From Dehalogenimonas etheniformans (GTDB lineage Bacteria; Chloroflexota; Dehalococcoidia; Dehalococcoidales; Dehalococcoidaceae): 64,000 bases of DNA. The stretch spans positions 124,001 to 188,000 of the forward strand of contig NZ_CP058566.2 in assembly GCF_014672715.2 (NCBI RefSeq). Reading direction: 5' to 3'. A model generated the notes under the pieces. That model had not been told where the DNA came from. It saw only the letters and a list, made by a program, of their open reading frames with translations, and ran no database searches. Positions 15,801-22,795 of this stretch are shown piece after piece. How positions within the stretch are numbered: the stretch's first letter is position 1; the number at the start of each line of letters is the position of its first letter. The translations under genes were made by a program, and so were the position numbers.

Positions 15801-16103
15801 TGTCCAGCCTGGTAAAAGGTCAGGGGGTGGGGTTGGATTATTGGGACCCAGATGTTCACCCACATACCAGTTACCAAAGGTAATATTGTCGACCAGATAG
15901 AAACCATTAGAATCGGTAGTGTAGTGGGTATTAACGACAATACCACCTTCAACCTGGGCATAGACGTGAATTTCCCAATTCGGGATTCCAGGTTCGGTAG
16001 GTTGATCCCAAATGTGGTTATTATTCAGGTCGTTGAATTTGTATCCACTAAGAGACGCGGGCGGGGTTGGCGGGATAAAAGCCTGTCCACCGTCCGTGTT
16101 CAT
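12870..16103 (-). CDS. large surface protein: SdrD-B-like domain, five identical Ig/transthyretin-like repeats
   Basis: 1077 residues. Residues about 15-95 form an SdrD B-like domain (SLSGYKFNDLNNNHIWDQPTE). Then come five 102-residue repeats beginning GCLTITKSVVQDVVNPAALDG and ending in SAGATCATATVVN, a sixth divergent repeat, and a C-terminal region with RTQGFWATH and a Cys pair. Repeats of this kind build extracellular stalks. The N-terminus (MNTDGGQAFIPP) shows no signal peptide, an in-frame TAA lies four codons upstream, and no ribosome site is visible. The start may be wrong, or the 5' end has been lost by rearrangement next to the repeat at 16.1 kb. Product likely extracellular, but export is unproven. 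Confidence 0.8.
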   Translation of the reverse strand: MNTDGGQAFIPPTPPASLSGYKFNDLNNNHIWDQPTEPGIPNWEIHVYAQVEGGIVVNTHYTTDSNGFYLVDNITFGNWYVGEHLGPNNPTPPPDLLPGWTQTYPNSVVNVAPGAVSSLITGFPAEIQAAIGPAHLAAWGWIVTLTEANPDQTNVNFGNVNNGCLTITKSVVQDVVNPAALDGSFVIHVVGPSYPAGTDLTFTLTDGAITGTNPQTLNNLIPGNYTLTEPTLPAGWSNTSGLGVVAVSAGATCATATVVNSFADGCLTITKSVVQDVVNPAALDGSFVIHVVGPSYPAGTDLTFTLTDGAITGTNPQTLNNLIPGNYTLTEPTLPAGWSNTSGLGVVAVSAGATCATATVVNSFADGCLTITKSVVQDVVNPAALDGSFVIHVVGPSYPAGTDLTFTLTDGAITGTNPQTLNNLIPGNYTLTEPTLPAGWSNTSGLGVVAVSAGATCATATVVNSFADGCLTITKSVVQDVVNPAALDGSFVIHVVGPSYPAGTDLTFTLTDGAITGTNPQTLNNLIPGNYTLTEPTLPAGWSNTSGLGVVAVSAGATCATATVVNTFADGCLTVTKSVVQDVVNPAALDGSFVIHVVGPSYPAGTDLTFTLTDGAITGTNPQTLNNLIPGNYTLTEPTLPAGWSNTSGLGVVAVSAGATCATATVVNTFADGCLTVTKVVDLTGYVFPDTINVTFTATVTGPSYPGGTSHDFVVTNGVLSGSPWTLNNLIPGTYNVTESDPGIMWTVTGGGDVEVSAGATCATSTITNTIKLPNTTMSTVVYVYDTLTGNVELTITDTNDGDVPLTDAHIHVRLLVGGVETVFDSYDWSDVTGFSGGNSDDIMDPGESWTWQVTYTISETTTFEVWGHGTDPLGNPVDYNPEDPDVSFDSEFDTFIVEVNFFTRTQGFWATHLWFTEYIFDTYTGDMVADDNLGSIDLGWLPPITNIDDLMGVFWGNNAKNSDGSKRDALCQARMIASQQALAAILNSVTPGGAPLPAGYSAAEIAAILYGDDITAINTLNSVLDTYNNSGDDVAFDPSLPPTQRATPGAAKDTANIPFADCSNSVGLLAPKGGKK
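14081..15610 (-). repeat. five tandem 306-bp coding repeats
   Basis: Units start at 14081, 14387, 14693, 14999 and 15305, each 306 bases (102 codons). The units from 14693 onward read as identical; the first two differ at a few bases. The near identity implies recent duplication or gene conversion, and copy number may vary or be collapsed in assembly. Confidence 0.97.
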
Positions 16104-16151
16104 AATTGTCTTTTACCACAAAAATATATTGCCAAAAACGACACGAGACGC

Positions 16152-16182
16152 TTGACACTATAGAGAACACCGGTGCTATAAT
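16152..16182 (+). promoter_or_regulatory. promoter inside a dispersed repeat, facing the methyltransferase cluster
   Basis: TTGACA (16152-16157), 19 bases, extended -10 TGCTATAAT (TATAAT 16177-16182). Spacer length and flanks match the copy at 8182-8212. Confidence 0.6.
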
Positions 16183-16469
16183 AATCGACGTGAATATTAG
16201 AACAAGCGTCTTCTGTGCAGGCTTTCCGCCGAATCATGACGCTGAACTGTAAACTGATACACGTGAACTGTTTAACTTGTTTGAATTGAACGGATTGAAT
16301 GAATTGTCCGCGCTAAACCACTCAATCGTGACTGTCGGCTATTTCAATCGTGTCGTTTCGGCAAATATAAATATTGGCGCCCAAACAATTCAGCGGCTCG
16401 CGGCACCAATGGTGACTCATAGAACGAGGGGATCGGCGGCTTGCGGGCGGATTTGTAATCCGCTCCAAC

Positions 16470-16498
16470 TTGACATATGCGAGCGTCAACCCTATTAT
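16470..16498 (+). promoter_or_regulatory. consensus promoter of the cyclase/UbiA/methyltransferase cluster
   Basis: TTGACA (16470-16475), exactly 17 bases, TATTAT (16493-16498). Expected start near 16505, giving a leader of about 158 bases before the ATG at 16663. Confidence 0.7.
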
Positions 16499-16662
16499 TT
16501 AGAACCGTTCGCGCCGAAAAATCGGGGCATTAGACCAGATTCAAGCCTAACGCGCTATCTCTTAATTCTTTACCGGCGGCGGCTTGCGGCCATTTAAAAC
16601 ATTGGGCTCGACCACGACACAGGCAGGGCTGCCTGTAGTACCAGTCAGGGCAAGGAGTGTTG

Positions 16663-17430
16663 ATGGAAACTATCGCGCCGGTGAAAGACCCGGGGTTCGA
16701 TTCCGAGGAAGCCCGTAAACGCAAGAAATATATGGTGGACCTGTTCGTGGTCCAGGCCAAGAACTACGATTTCCACGACGACATCTATGGCCTATACGCC
16801 CATCGGCTGTGGGTGCGCACCATGGTCAACATCCTCAAGAAATACATGAAGAAGAAGCAGCGCGCCGACATGCTGGACATGGGCTGCGGCACCGGCTTCG
16901 TTACTTTCAATGTCGCCCGGAAAATCCCGGCCGTCGACAATATCGAATCCTTCGACCTCTCACCGGACATGATCAAGGTGGCCAAGGAACGCTACGAAAA
17001 AGGCTTTAAAAGCCGCAAAATCAAGTTCTGGGTAGCCGACGCCGAGATCCCATTCGGTAGCAACAAATATGACATCGTCACCACCTCCTTCGCCTTCCGT
17101 AACTTCGCCAACAAGAACCTGGCTACCAAGAACGTCTTCAACGCCCTGAAACCCGGCGGCATTTTTATCATCCAGGACCTGACCAAGCCCGAGAAGCACC
17201 CGATGAAAGGCCTGTACGCCTTCTACATGAAATTCATCCTGCCGATCTTCGCCAAGGTTCTGGGCACCGAGAGAACGGCGGCGGGCTGGCTCAAGAAAAG
17301 CACCGACATAATGCCGACCAACTCCCAGCTCCAGAAAATCCTGGAAGACAACGGCATGGTCAATTGCTACCACAAGAGCCTTTCGGCGGGCATCGCCTGC
17401 ATCATCGTCGGGTTCAAACCGGAGGCATAG
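16663..17430 (+). CDS. UbiE/COQ5-like SAM methyltransferase (first of a tandem pair)
   Basis: A 255-residue class I methyltransferase. SAM motif I is LDMGCGTG (71-78), and the acidic residue after strand 2 is in ESFDLSPDM. The sequence TTSFAFRNFANKN (140-152) matches the UbiE marker '(G)xRNxxD' region, then LKPGG. A C-terminal part rich in aromatic residues (GLYAFYMKFILPIFAKVLG) suggests contact with a lipid or quinol-like substrate. The ATG at 16663 is preferred over GTG 16657 because AAGGAG ends five bases upstream. First gene of the cluster and a clear paralogue of the next one. Substrate unknown. Confidence 0.88.
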   Translation: METIAPVKDPGFDSEEARKRKKYMVDLFVVQAKNYDFHDDIYGLYAHRLWVRTMVNILKKYMKKKQRADMLDMGCGTGFVTFNVARKIPAVDNIESFDLSPDMIKVAKERYEKGFKSRKIKFWVADAEIPFGSNKYDIVTTSFAFRNFANKNLATKNVFNALKPGGIFIIQDLTKPEKHPMKGLYAFYMKFILPIFAKVLGTERTAAGWLKKSTDIMPTNSQLQKILEDNGMVNCYHKSLSAGIACIIVGFKPEA

Positions 17431-17432
17431 GG

Positions 17433-18200
17433 ATGGCGGCGGGAACAGCGGAGCGGCACTTACAGGACCCCGGCTTCGACTCCGAGGCGGCAAAAAAGCG
17501 CAAGGCGTACATGCTGGAACTTTTCGGCTACCAGGCGCCAAAATACGATCTTACCGACGACATCATCGGCCTGGGCATCCACCGCCGATGGGTCAAGGAT
17601 GTCTTGAAGGTCATCGGCCACTATAAAAAAGACAAATCCAATCTGAAAATGCTCGACTTGGCCTGCGGCACGGGCTTCGTCACCTTCAATACGGCCAGAA
17701 ATTTTAACGATATCGAAATTGATGCCTTCGACCTGGTTCCAGAGATGGTCGGGGTAGCCAAGAAACGCTACGACAAGGACTTCAAGGGAAGGGCGATCAA
17801 ATTCTGGGTCGGTGATTCCGAGGTGCCCTACGGCGAAAACAAGTATGATGTCATCACCACATGTTTCGCCTTCCGCAACTTCATGAACAAGAATCTGGCG
17901 GCGCAGAACGTTTTCAAGGCGTTAAAGCCCGGCGGCATGTTCATTATTCAGGACATGACCAAGCCGGAACACCAGCCTCTCAGGGGAATTTATCTGTTTG
18001 CCTTGAAGTACATGTTGCCCCTGGCCGGGTTCGTCCTGGGCACCGCGAAAGGGTCGCCGCGATACCTGTATAATTCCGTTATGCTCCTGCCGAAGAACAC
18101 CGACATCGCCAAAATCCTTACCGACAACGGCTTCAAGGACGTGTGGCACAAGTACCAAAGCGGCGGCATGGGCACGGTGGTGGTGGGTTACAAGAAATGA
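17433..18200 (+). CDS. UbiE/COQ5-like SAM methyltransferase (second of the pair)
   Basis: A 255-residue paralogue of the preceding protein, in register through the shared DPGFDSE..KKRKxYM opening, motif I LDLACGTG (74-81), TTCFAFRNFMNKN and LKPGGMFIIQDMTKPE. It begins two bases after the upstream stop with GGAGG as ribosome site and overlaps the cyclase by ATGA. Two similar enzymes kept side by side suggest two successive methylations, or a heterodimer, on one scaffold. Different C-termini argue for different positions on the substrate. Confidence 0.88.
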   Translation: MAAGTAERHLQDPGFDSEAAKKRKAYMLELFGYQAPKYDLTDDIIGLGIHRRWVKDVLKVIGHYKKDKSNLKMLDLACGTGFVTFNTARNFNDIEIDAFDLVPEMVGVAKKRYDKDFKGRAIKFWVGDSEVPYGENKYDVITTCFAFRNFMNKNLAAQNVFKALKPGGMFIIQDMTKPEHQPLRGIYLFALKYMLPLAGFVLGTAKGSPRYLYNSVMLLPKNTDIAKILTDNGFKDVWHKYQSGGMGTVVVGYKK

Positions 18201-19303
18201 ATTTGAACATGGCTGAACTCCAGACCCTGCAATATGATATCGGCGGTGGCAGATACCGACCGATCTACATCGGACGCAACATCCTCGACCGGTTGGGCGA
18301 ATGCGCCAGGGCCCTTAACGCTGACCGGTTCTTCATCGTTACGGACAACACCGTAGCCAGCGTGTTCCTGGAACCGGTGCTGGCCCAACTTGAGAAGGTT
18401 GCCCCGACCAAAGCCTTCGTCTTCCCGGCCGGAGAGCAGTCCAAGACGCTGACCACTCTCGAATCTCTTGGCGCCCAGATACTCGACGCCCATGCCACCA
18501 AGTCCTCAATCATCGTTTGCCTTGGCGGCGGCGTCGTCGGCAACCTCGGAGGACTTTTAGCAGCGCTTCTTTTCCGCGGCATCCGCTTTTTCCACGTTCC
18601 CACGACCATGGTGGCTCAGATAGACTCCTCGATCGGCCAGAAGCAGGCGGTTAATTATAAAAAGGGCAAGAACCTCTTCGGCCAGTACTATCCGCCGGAA
18701 TTCGTCTTTATCGACTTCGCCTTCCTGCGGCAGTTGCCGGCAAGGCAGATCAGGGCTGGACTCGCCGAATCCGTCAAGCACGGCCTGTGCCAGGAAGAAA
18801 GCTTCTTCGAATACATCGGATCCAGAGCTCCTGATTTTACCTGGGACGATATCGAATACATCTCCGCCCACACCATCGAATTGAAACTGGAACTGTTGAA
18901 AATCGATCCCTATGAGGGCAAACTTGATCCGCAACTGGAACTCGGCCACACCATCGGCCATGCCCTCGAGATCAGAAAAAACGGCCAGTTACTCCATGGC
19001 GAGGCCATTGCCATCGGCATGACCGTAGAGGCCAAGATCTCGGCAGCGCTGGGTTTCATGGACCCCGCCCTCGCCATCCGCATCGAGAATATTTTCAAGA
19101 AGATCGGTCTGCCGACGCGCATCCCGCCTGAGATCTCCATCGAAGAAATCCTGGAAACGCTGACCTTCGACAACAAGCGGCGCACCGCCATCAACGACTT
19201 CTTCCTGCTGGCGCAGTTCTGCCATTTCCACAAGGAGAACGGCAAGATCGCCTGCAAGGTGCCGGAATTAGTGTTGAGGCAAGTCCTTGAGAGCGCTTAC
19301 TAA
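18197..19303 (+). CDS. sugar-phosphate cyclase of the dehydroquinate synthase superfamily, DOIS-like
   Basis: NAD- and metal-dependent cyclase, 368 residues. It has GGGVVGNLGG (110-119, where AroB has GGGVIGDLAG), VPTTMVAQIDSSIG and the metal ligands E191 (GLAES), H251 (LGHTIGHALE) and H267 (LLHGEA). It departs from true DHQ synthase at substrate residues: KQAVN replaces KVAVN, and the R...NLGHT segment of AroB reads DPYEGKLDPQLELGHT. From memory that pattern resembles 2-deoxy-scyllo-inosose synthases, which use glucose 6-phosphate. A genuine aroB lies at 56971-58047, so this copy is not needed for the shikimate pathway. Start chosen for the ATGA overlap; ATG 18209 is the alternative. Confidence 0.82.
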   Translation: MNLNMAELQTLQYDIGGGRYRPIYIGRNILDRLGECARALNADRFFIVTDNTVASVFLEPVLAQLEKVAPTKAFVFPAGEQSKTLTTLESLGAQILDAHATKSSIIVCLGGGVVGNLGGLLAALLFRGIRFFHVPTTMVAQIDSSIGQKQAVNYKKGKNLFGQYYPPEFVFIDFAFLRQLPARQIRAGLAESVKHGLCQEESFFEYIGSRAPDFTWDDIEYISAHTIELKLELLKIDPYEGKLDPQLELGHTIGHALEIRKNGQLLHGEAIAIGMTVEAKISAALGFMDPALAIRIENIFKKIGLPTRIPPEISIEEILETLTFDNKRRTAINDFFLLAQFCHFHKENGKIACKVPELVLRQVLESAY

Positions 19304-20213
19304 CCAGACCAACGTGCCTTTCGGTGTCTGGGTACAGGCAGCCCGCCTGAAATTCCTGCCCCAGGGAGTGTTTCCCGTTCTCATCGCCGGGGCTGCCGCT
19401 TTTGCCGCCGGGGTCTTCAACCCGCTGTATTTCATTATTGCCTTACTGGCGGCGGCTGCAGTGCAAATTGGCCTCACTATGTTTAATGATACTCTCGACT
19501 TCCAATACGGCACCGACAGGTCCATCATCGAAACCAAGAACCCATTTTCAGGAGGTTCCGGTGTCCTGGCTTCCGGGAGGGTCAAACCGAAGCAGGCGAT
19601 GACGGTCATTGTCGGGTTGTACATCTTCGCACTCATCTGCGGCATCTTTTTCGCTTTTGCCGCCGGAATCGAGAGCCTTTACATCGCCGGGATCGGCGCG
19701 TTCATCTCGATCGCGTACTCCGCCCGACCATTCCGATTGGCTTACAGGGGGCTCGGAGAACTGGCGATGCTTATAGGCTACGGGCCGGTGCTCACTGCCT
19801 GGGCTTACCTCGTCCACGCCTCAACAGTCCCTCTCGATATCGTGCTCGTCGGCATTATCCCAGGCCTCTGCATGTGGACGATGATCCTCATTAACGAAAT
19901 CCCGGATTATGCAGAGGATAAGGCGGCGGGCAAGAAGAACCTGACCTATAGATTGACTCCTGAGGGTTCGAAAAACCTGTTCATCGCTTCGCTGATCACC
20001 ATTTACGCATACGTTGCGGTTTTGATCGTCGCCAAGGTATTGCCACCACTGGCGTCTCTGGCATTCCTGGGGATCCCATTGGCAATGGCGGCAGGTCAGA
20101 TAGCGAGTCGGGAGTTCGGAGACCCCCTCAAAATTGCCAAGGCGAACAAGTACATGGTATTAATATATTCTCTCACTAACGCCGCCGTAGCCGTCGGTTT
20201 CCTGGCGGCGTGA
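19287..20213 (+). CDS. UbiA-superfamily prenyltransferase (MenA-like)
   Basis: Integral membrane enzyme that joins a polyprenyl chain to an acceptor. 308 residues with eight to nine hydrophobic helices. Both Asp-rich metal/diphosphate motifs are present: NDTLDFQYGTD (67-77) and NEIPDYAEDKAAGKKNL (203-219). The arrangement is closest to MenA-type members rather than UbiA proper or chlorophyll synthase. The TTG start (19287) overlaps the cyclase and has GAGG seven bases upstream. No menaquinone ring-forming genes are in the window; the acceptor may be the cyclase-derived ring. Confidence 0.9.
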   Translation: MRALTNQTNVPFGVWVQAARLKFLPQGVFPVLIAGAAAFAAGVFNPLYFIIALLAAAAVQIGLTMFNDTLDFQYGTDRSIIETKNPFSGGSGVLASGRVKPKQAMTVIVGLYIFALICGIFFAFAAGIESLYIAGIGAFISIAYSARPFRLAYRGLGELAMLIGYGPVLTAWAYLVHASTVPLDIVLVGIIPGLCMWTMILINEIPDYAEDKAAGKKNLTYRLTPEGSKNLFIASLITIYAYVAVLIVAKVLPPLASLAFLGIPLAMAAGQIASREFGDPLKIAKANKYMVLIYSLTNAAVAVGFLAA

Positions 20214-20283
20214 AGTCATTCGCGATAACACTACGATTAAATAGACATCCAAACGACTTGGGCATGTACGAACGGAGACCCGA

Positions 20284-20628
20284 ATGAAAAACGGACAGGA
20301 ACTCCAGTGTTACCGTGAAGCCCTGGACGACCATAAAGAAGCGAAGAGGATCATCAGCGAAATCTCCAAGCTCACTGCCGAGGTATCCAACTGCCTTAGC
20401 ACTGAGCCTTACAGGCTGACGATTTCCGGGTTCGGCATGGATATGCCGTTGAAACCTGAATTCGCTGGAAAGCAACTGGTGTGCGCGCCGGGGCAATGGC
20501 CGACCGAGCAGAACCTGGCTGAGGCGGTGAACCGCCAGTACAAAACCGAGAAAGCGCTGCACAAAGCCTGGGCGAAACTTTCACCCGAAGAAAAGAAACA
20601 GGTCGAACCGCCACCGGCTTCGAAATAG
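20284..20628 (+). CDS. hypothetical protein in the UbiA cluster
   Basis: A 114-residue soluble protein with no family recognised. The first 40 residues are helical and charged (possible short coiled coil). The centre has ISGFGMDMPLKPEFAGKQLVCAPGQWP, and the C-terminus is helical with a Pro-rich tail. There are two cysteines but no motif. It lies 70 bases after the prenyltransferase and 12 before the third methyltransferase, with GGAG before the ATG. Position suggests an accessory role in the same pathway. Confidence 0.65.
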   Translation: MKNGQELQCYREALDDHKEAKRIISEISKLTAEVSNCLSTEPYRLTISGFGMDMPLKPEFAGKQLVCAPGQWPTEQNLAEAVNRQYKTEKALHKAWAKLSPEEKKQVEPPPASK

Positions 20629-20640
20629 TTAGGACGGAAA

Positions 20641-21273
20641 ATGGTAGAACCGAAATTTTTTGAAACTATCGCCCCGCTGTACGACTTCCTGACGAAGCTG
20701 TTCATGGGTGGCACCTATGAGAGCATGAGGAAACGGATGCTCAACGAGGACACTTCGCAAATGGAGATCCTAGATCTTTGCTGTGGCACAGGTTACATCA
20801 GCAACACTATTGTCGCCAAGAGGATAGTCGGTCTCGACCAGTCCGACGCCATGCTGGCCAGGAACGCCAAGGTGAAGCGGCCAAATAAGGAACTGATCAA
20901 GGGCAACGCCTACCAGGTTCAGTTCAAGGATGCCGAGTTCGATCGAATCTACAATTCCAGCGCCTCGCACGAATTCAAACTTTTCTCACGACTGCTGCAG
21001 AAAAGCTACCAGGCGCTTAAACCCGGCGGCAAAATAATCATTTTCGACATCTACCAGCCGAAAAACCGCGTATTGTCCTTCTTTATGAACACTTTTGTCC
21101 GTTACGTAGTGGAGCGCGGCATCATGTTTGTCCATACCAAAGAGGAGTGGAGGCAGATGCTTACGGAAGCAGGATTCGAAGTCGAAGAACTCGAACCAGT
21201 ACGTGGGCTTTATATCTTCGTTAAAGCGGTCAAACCATTGCAGGGGAAATTGCCTTTGACGACGGCGGGTTAA
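20641..21273 (+). CDS. class I SAM methyltransferase (third in the cluster)
   Basis: 210 residues. It opens with FFETIAPLYDFLTKL, a UbiE/MenG-like N-terminus. Motif I is LDLCCGTG (44-51), and the later motifs appear as NSSASHEF and LKPGGKIIIFDIYQ. It is shorter and more distant than the tandem pair at 16.7-18.2 kb, so it likely acts on another position or intermediate. Last enzyme gene of the cluster; the following small gene has its own -10 box. Confidence 0.85.
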   Translation: MVEPKFFETIAPLYDFLTKLFMGGTYESMRKRMLNEDTSQMEILDLCCGTGYISNTIVAKRIVGLDQSDAMLARNAKVKRPNKELIKGNAYQVQFKDAEFDRIYNSSASHEFKLFSRLLQKSYQALKPGGKIIIFDIYQPKNRVLSFFMNTFVRYVVERGIMFVHTKEEWRQMLTEAGFEVEELEPVRGLYIFVKAVKPLQGKLPLTTAG

Positions 21274-21375
21274 ACGGAGTCTATCAATCGATTCCCGAAC
21301 GGTGTATACTATAGTGCTTAACCTCGGAGTAACCGAGACATTCAGAAAAATTAGAGATGGAGGAGCTATCCGGTA

Positions 21376-21699
21376 ATGGGACTGACACTCGGTGAAGCCA
21401 TCCGACACATCACCAACAAAAACTATGCGATAGTTGCCGCCGACCTCTTTGATGAGATCTTCGGCCGCAAGTATGGCGACGCCGCCAAAATCCCAGCCAG
21501 GGACAAGGGTTCCTGGCCGATCAAGATTGAAGACAAGTTGAAGGACACCCATTTCGCCAAGATGGTTGAAGGTGAATTCAAACGCACCCGCGTCGATATC
21601 GCCAGCGACACTTATCTGGAAGTAAAAAGGTGGCTGGAGGACGAGGTCGGGGTGCCCCATCCTTGTATCGACCACGATTTCAAACTGGGCGTAAAGTAA
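21376..21699 (+). CDS. hypothetical protein, 107 residues
   Basis: Small acidic/basic mixed protein with no family recognised (LGEAIRHITNKNYAIVAADLF at the start; VPHPCIDHDFKLGVK at the end). No membrane segment. The ATG is preceded by GGAGGAG ten bases upstream, and a TATACT box at 21305-21310 suggests its own transcript. A terminator follows at 21722. It could belong functionally to the cluster upstream, but the sequence gives no clue. Confidence 0.65.
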   Translation: MGLTLGEAIRHITNKNYAIVAADLFDEIFGRKYGDAAKIPARDKGSWPIKIEDKLKDTHFAKMVEGEFKRTRVDIASDTYLEVKRWLEDEVGVPHPCIDHDFKLGVK

Positions 21700-21721
21700 A
21701 AACAGAAATTTCGAGTCAGAG

Positions 21722-21751
21722 ACCAGCCGCCGAGAGGCGGCTGGTGTGTTT
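21722..21751 (+). terminator. intrinsic terminator
   Basis: A 10-bp perfect stem, ACCAGCCGCC / GGCGGCTGGT with loop GAGA, followed by GTGTTT. It closes the unit ending at 21699. Confidence 0.8.
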
Positions 21752-21753
21752 AT

Positions 21754-21797
21754 GGTGAAATCCGAAATCCTAATATCGAAATCCGAAAATCAAACGA
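21754..21797. repeat. A-rich dispersed intergenic repeat
   Basis: Imperfect copies of AAATCCGAAATCC / TAATATCGAAATCCG. Related tracts occur at 25875-25940, 30940-31036 and 59349-59364. Confidence 0.6.
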
Positions 21798-21803
21798 CCG
21801 GAT

Positions 21804-21832
21804 TTGACTGTTAAAAAAGCCAAGCCTAGAAT
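21804..21832 (+). promoter_or_regulatory. promoter of yqeY
   Basis: TTGACT (21804-21809), 17 bases, TAGAAT (21827-21832); about 90 bases upstream of the ATG at 21923. Confidence 0.6.
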
Positions 21833-21922
21833 CAGGTTGGCGAGGTTTCCGGCAGGTCGGAGAGATTGCTTCGCCACCGCCGGTGTCTCGTAACGATGAA
21901 TCGAGTATATGAAAGGCAATGT

Positions 21923-22369
21923 ATGAGCCTCAAAGAAACCCTTCCCATTGAACTTAAAGAAGCCTTGCGGTCCGGGGATAAGATGAGGCTGAATACCCTT
22001 CGCCTTCTCCTATCCGCAATCAACTATGCCGAGATCGATCAGCAGAAGCAGCTGGATGATCCGGGCGTTCATGCTGTTATCGCCAAGATGATCAAGCAAC
22101 GGCGCGAAAGCATCGAGGCGTTCCAGGCGGGCAATCGGCAGGACCTGGTGGACAAGGAACAGGCTGAACTCAATATCCTCGAAAGCTACATGCCGAAACA
22201 GTTGACTCGCGATGAGATAACGGCGGAAGCCAAGAAAGTTATCGCAGAAGTCGGCGCTAACAAACCGCAGGATATGGGCAAGGTGATGGGGAAACTCACG
22301 CCGATGCTCCGCGGTAAGGCCGACGGCAAGGAAATAGCGGCGGTGGTGACGGAACTGCTGAAGCAATAG
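21923..22369 (+). CDS. GatB/YqeY domain protein
   Basis: A 149-residue helical protein of the YqeY family, related to the C-terminal tRNA-binding tail of GatB. It shows the usual opening (LKETLPIELKEALRSGDKMRLNTLRLLLSAI), then RRESIEAFQAGNRQDLVDKE and the C-terminal GKVMGKLTPMLRGKADGKEI, the segment like the GatB tail. The ATG at 21923 is chosen because the family begins there; an earlier in-frame codon would add non-homologous residues read through a dispersed repeat. A tRNA-linked function is plausible but unproven. Confidence 0.9.
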   Translation: MSLKETLPIELKEALRSGDKMRLNTLRLLLSAINYAEIDQQKQLDDPGVHAVIAKMIKQRRESIEAFQAGNRQDLVDKEQAELNILESYMPKQLTRDEITAEAKKVIAEVGANKPQDMGKVMGKLTPMLRGKADGKEIAAVVTELLKQ

Positions 22370-22402
22370 TAGTTTCAATTCCTCACTGGGAGGCGAAGCC
22401 AG

Positions 22403-22771
22403 GTGAAAAAAGGATATGTCACCGCCGCCGCTGCATGGTTGGCTTCACTTGCGGTTATCGCAATCGGTTATTCAATATTCCAATCCAGATACGTTCATAT
22501 CACGTGGAGCCTGTCGGAATTCCTGGATCCACTAAAATTTTTCACTGTGGGTCTTCCGATTTTAGCTCTCTTGTCGCTTTGCCTAGCACTCGCACTATTT
22601 CATCGAGCAGTGCGATTATCGAAAACGTTGGTTCAAATAAGTTTCGGGATACTTCTGGTGTTGTCTCTAACTGCTATGTTGAGCATTTTGGGGTTATTGG
22701 TAGCACCCGCCGCCTGGTTTGCATATCAGGGGATAGCGAAAAATGAGCCGCCGAGAACAACCGAGCCCTGA
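22403..22771 (+). CDS. small membrane protein, three predicted helices
   Basis: 122 residues, GTG start with GGGAGG nine bases upstream. Hydrophobic segments at about 7-25, 48-66 and 80-107, short positively charged N-terminus, hydrophilic C-terminal PPRTTEP. No family recognised. It lies 33 bases after yqeY and may be co-transcribed. Confidence 0.65.
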   Translation: MKKGYVTAAAAWLASLAVIAIGYSIFQSRYVHITWSLSEFLDPLKFFTVGLPILALLSLCLALALFHRAVRLSKTLVQISFGILLVLSLTAMLSILGLLVAPAAWFAYQGIAKNEPPRTTEP

Positions 22772-22795
22772 TGGATCTCAAGTGACATCGGAAGT

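Larger units (their letters stand above)
16104..16662. other. 559-base intergenic region with two promoters, no gene
   Basis: No credible coding frame. It contains the second copy of the promoter-bearing repeat (about 16125-16205), a second consensus promoter (16470-16498) and a long leader of about 155 bases before the methyltransferase. Near the end is a hairpin, ACAGGCAG/CTGCCTGT (16619-16636), some 16 bases before the ribosome site. A fold resembling a tRNA anticodon arm (16447-16463) lacks the rest of a tRNA. Confidence 0.6.

Noticed and set aside
16441-16470. tRNA-Thr-like anticodon arm (GCGGA-TTTGTAA-TCCGC)
   Set aside because: No D arm, no T arm with a TTCGA-type loop and no acceptor stem can be fitted around it; chance palindrome.
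18197-19303. second aroB for the shikimate pathway
   Set aside because: Substrate-pocket residues differ from AroB and the gene sits with UbiA and methyltransferases, while a canonical aroB is in the aromatic operon.
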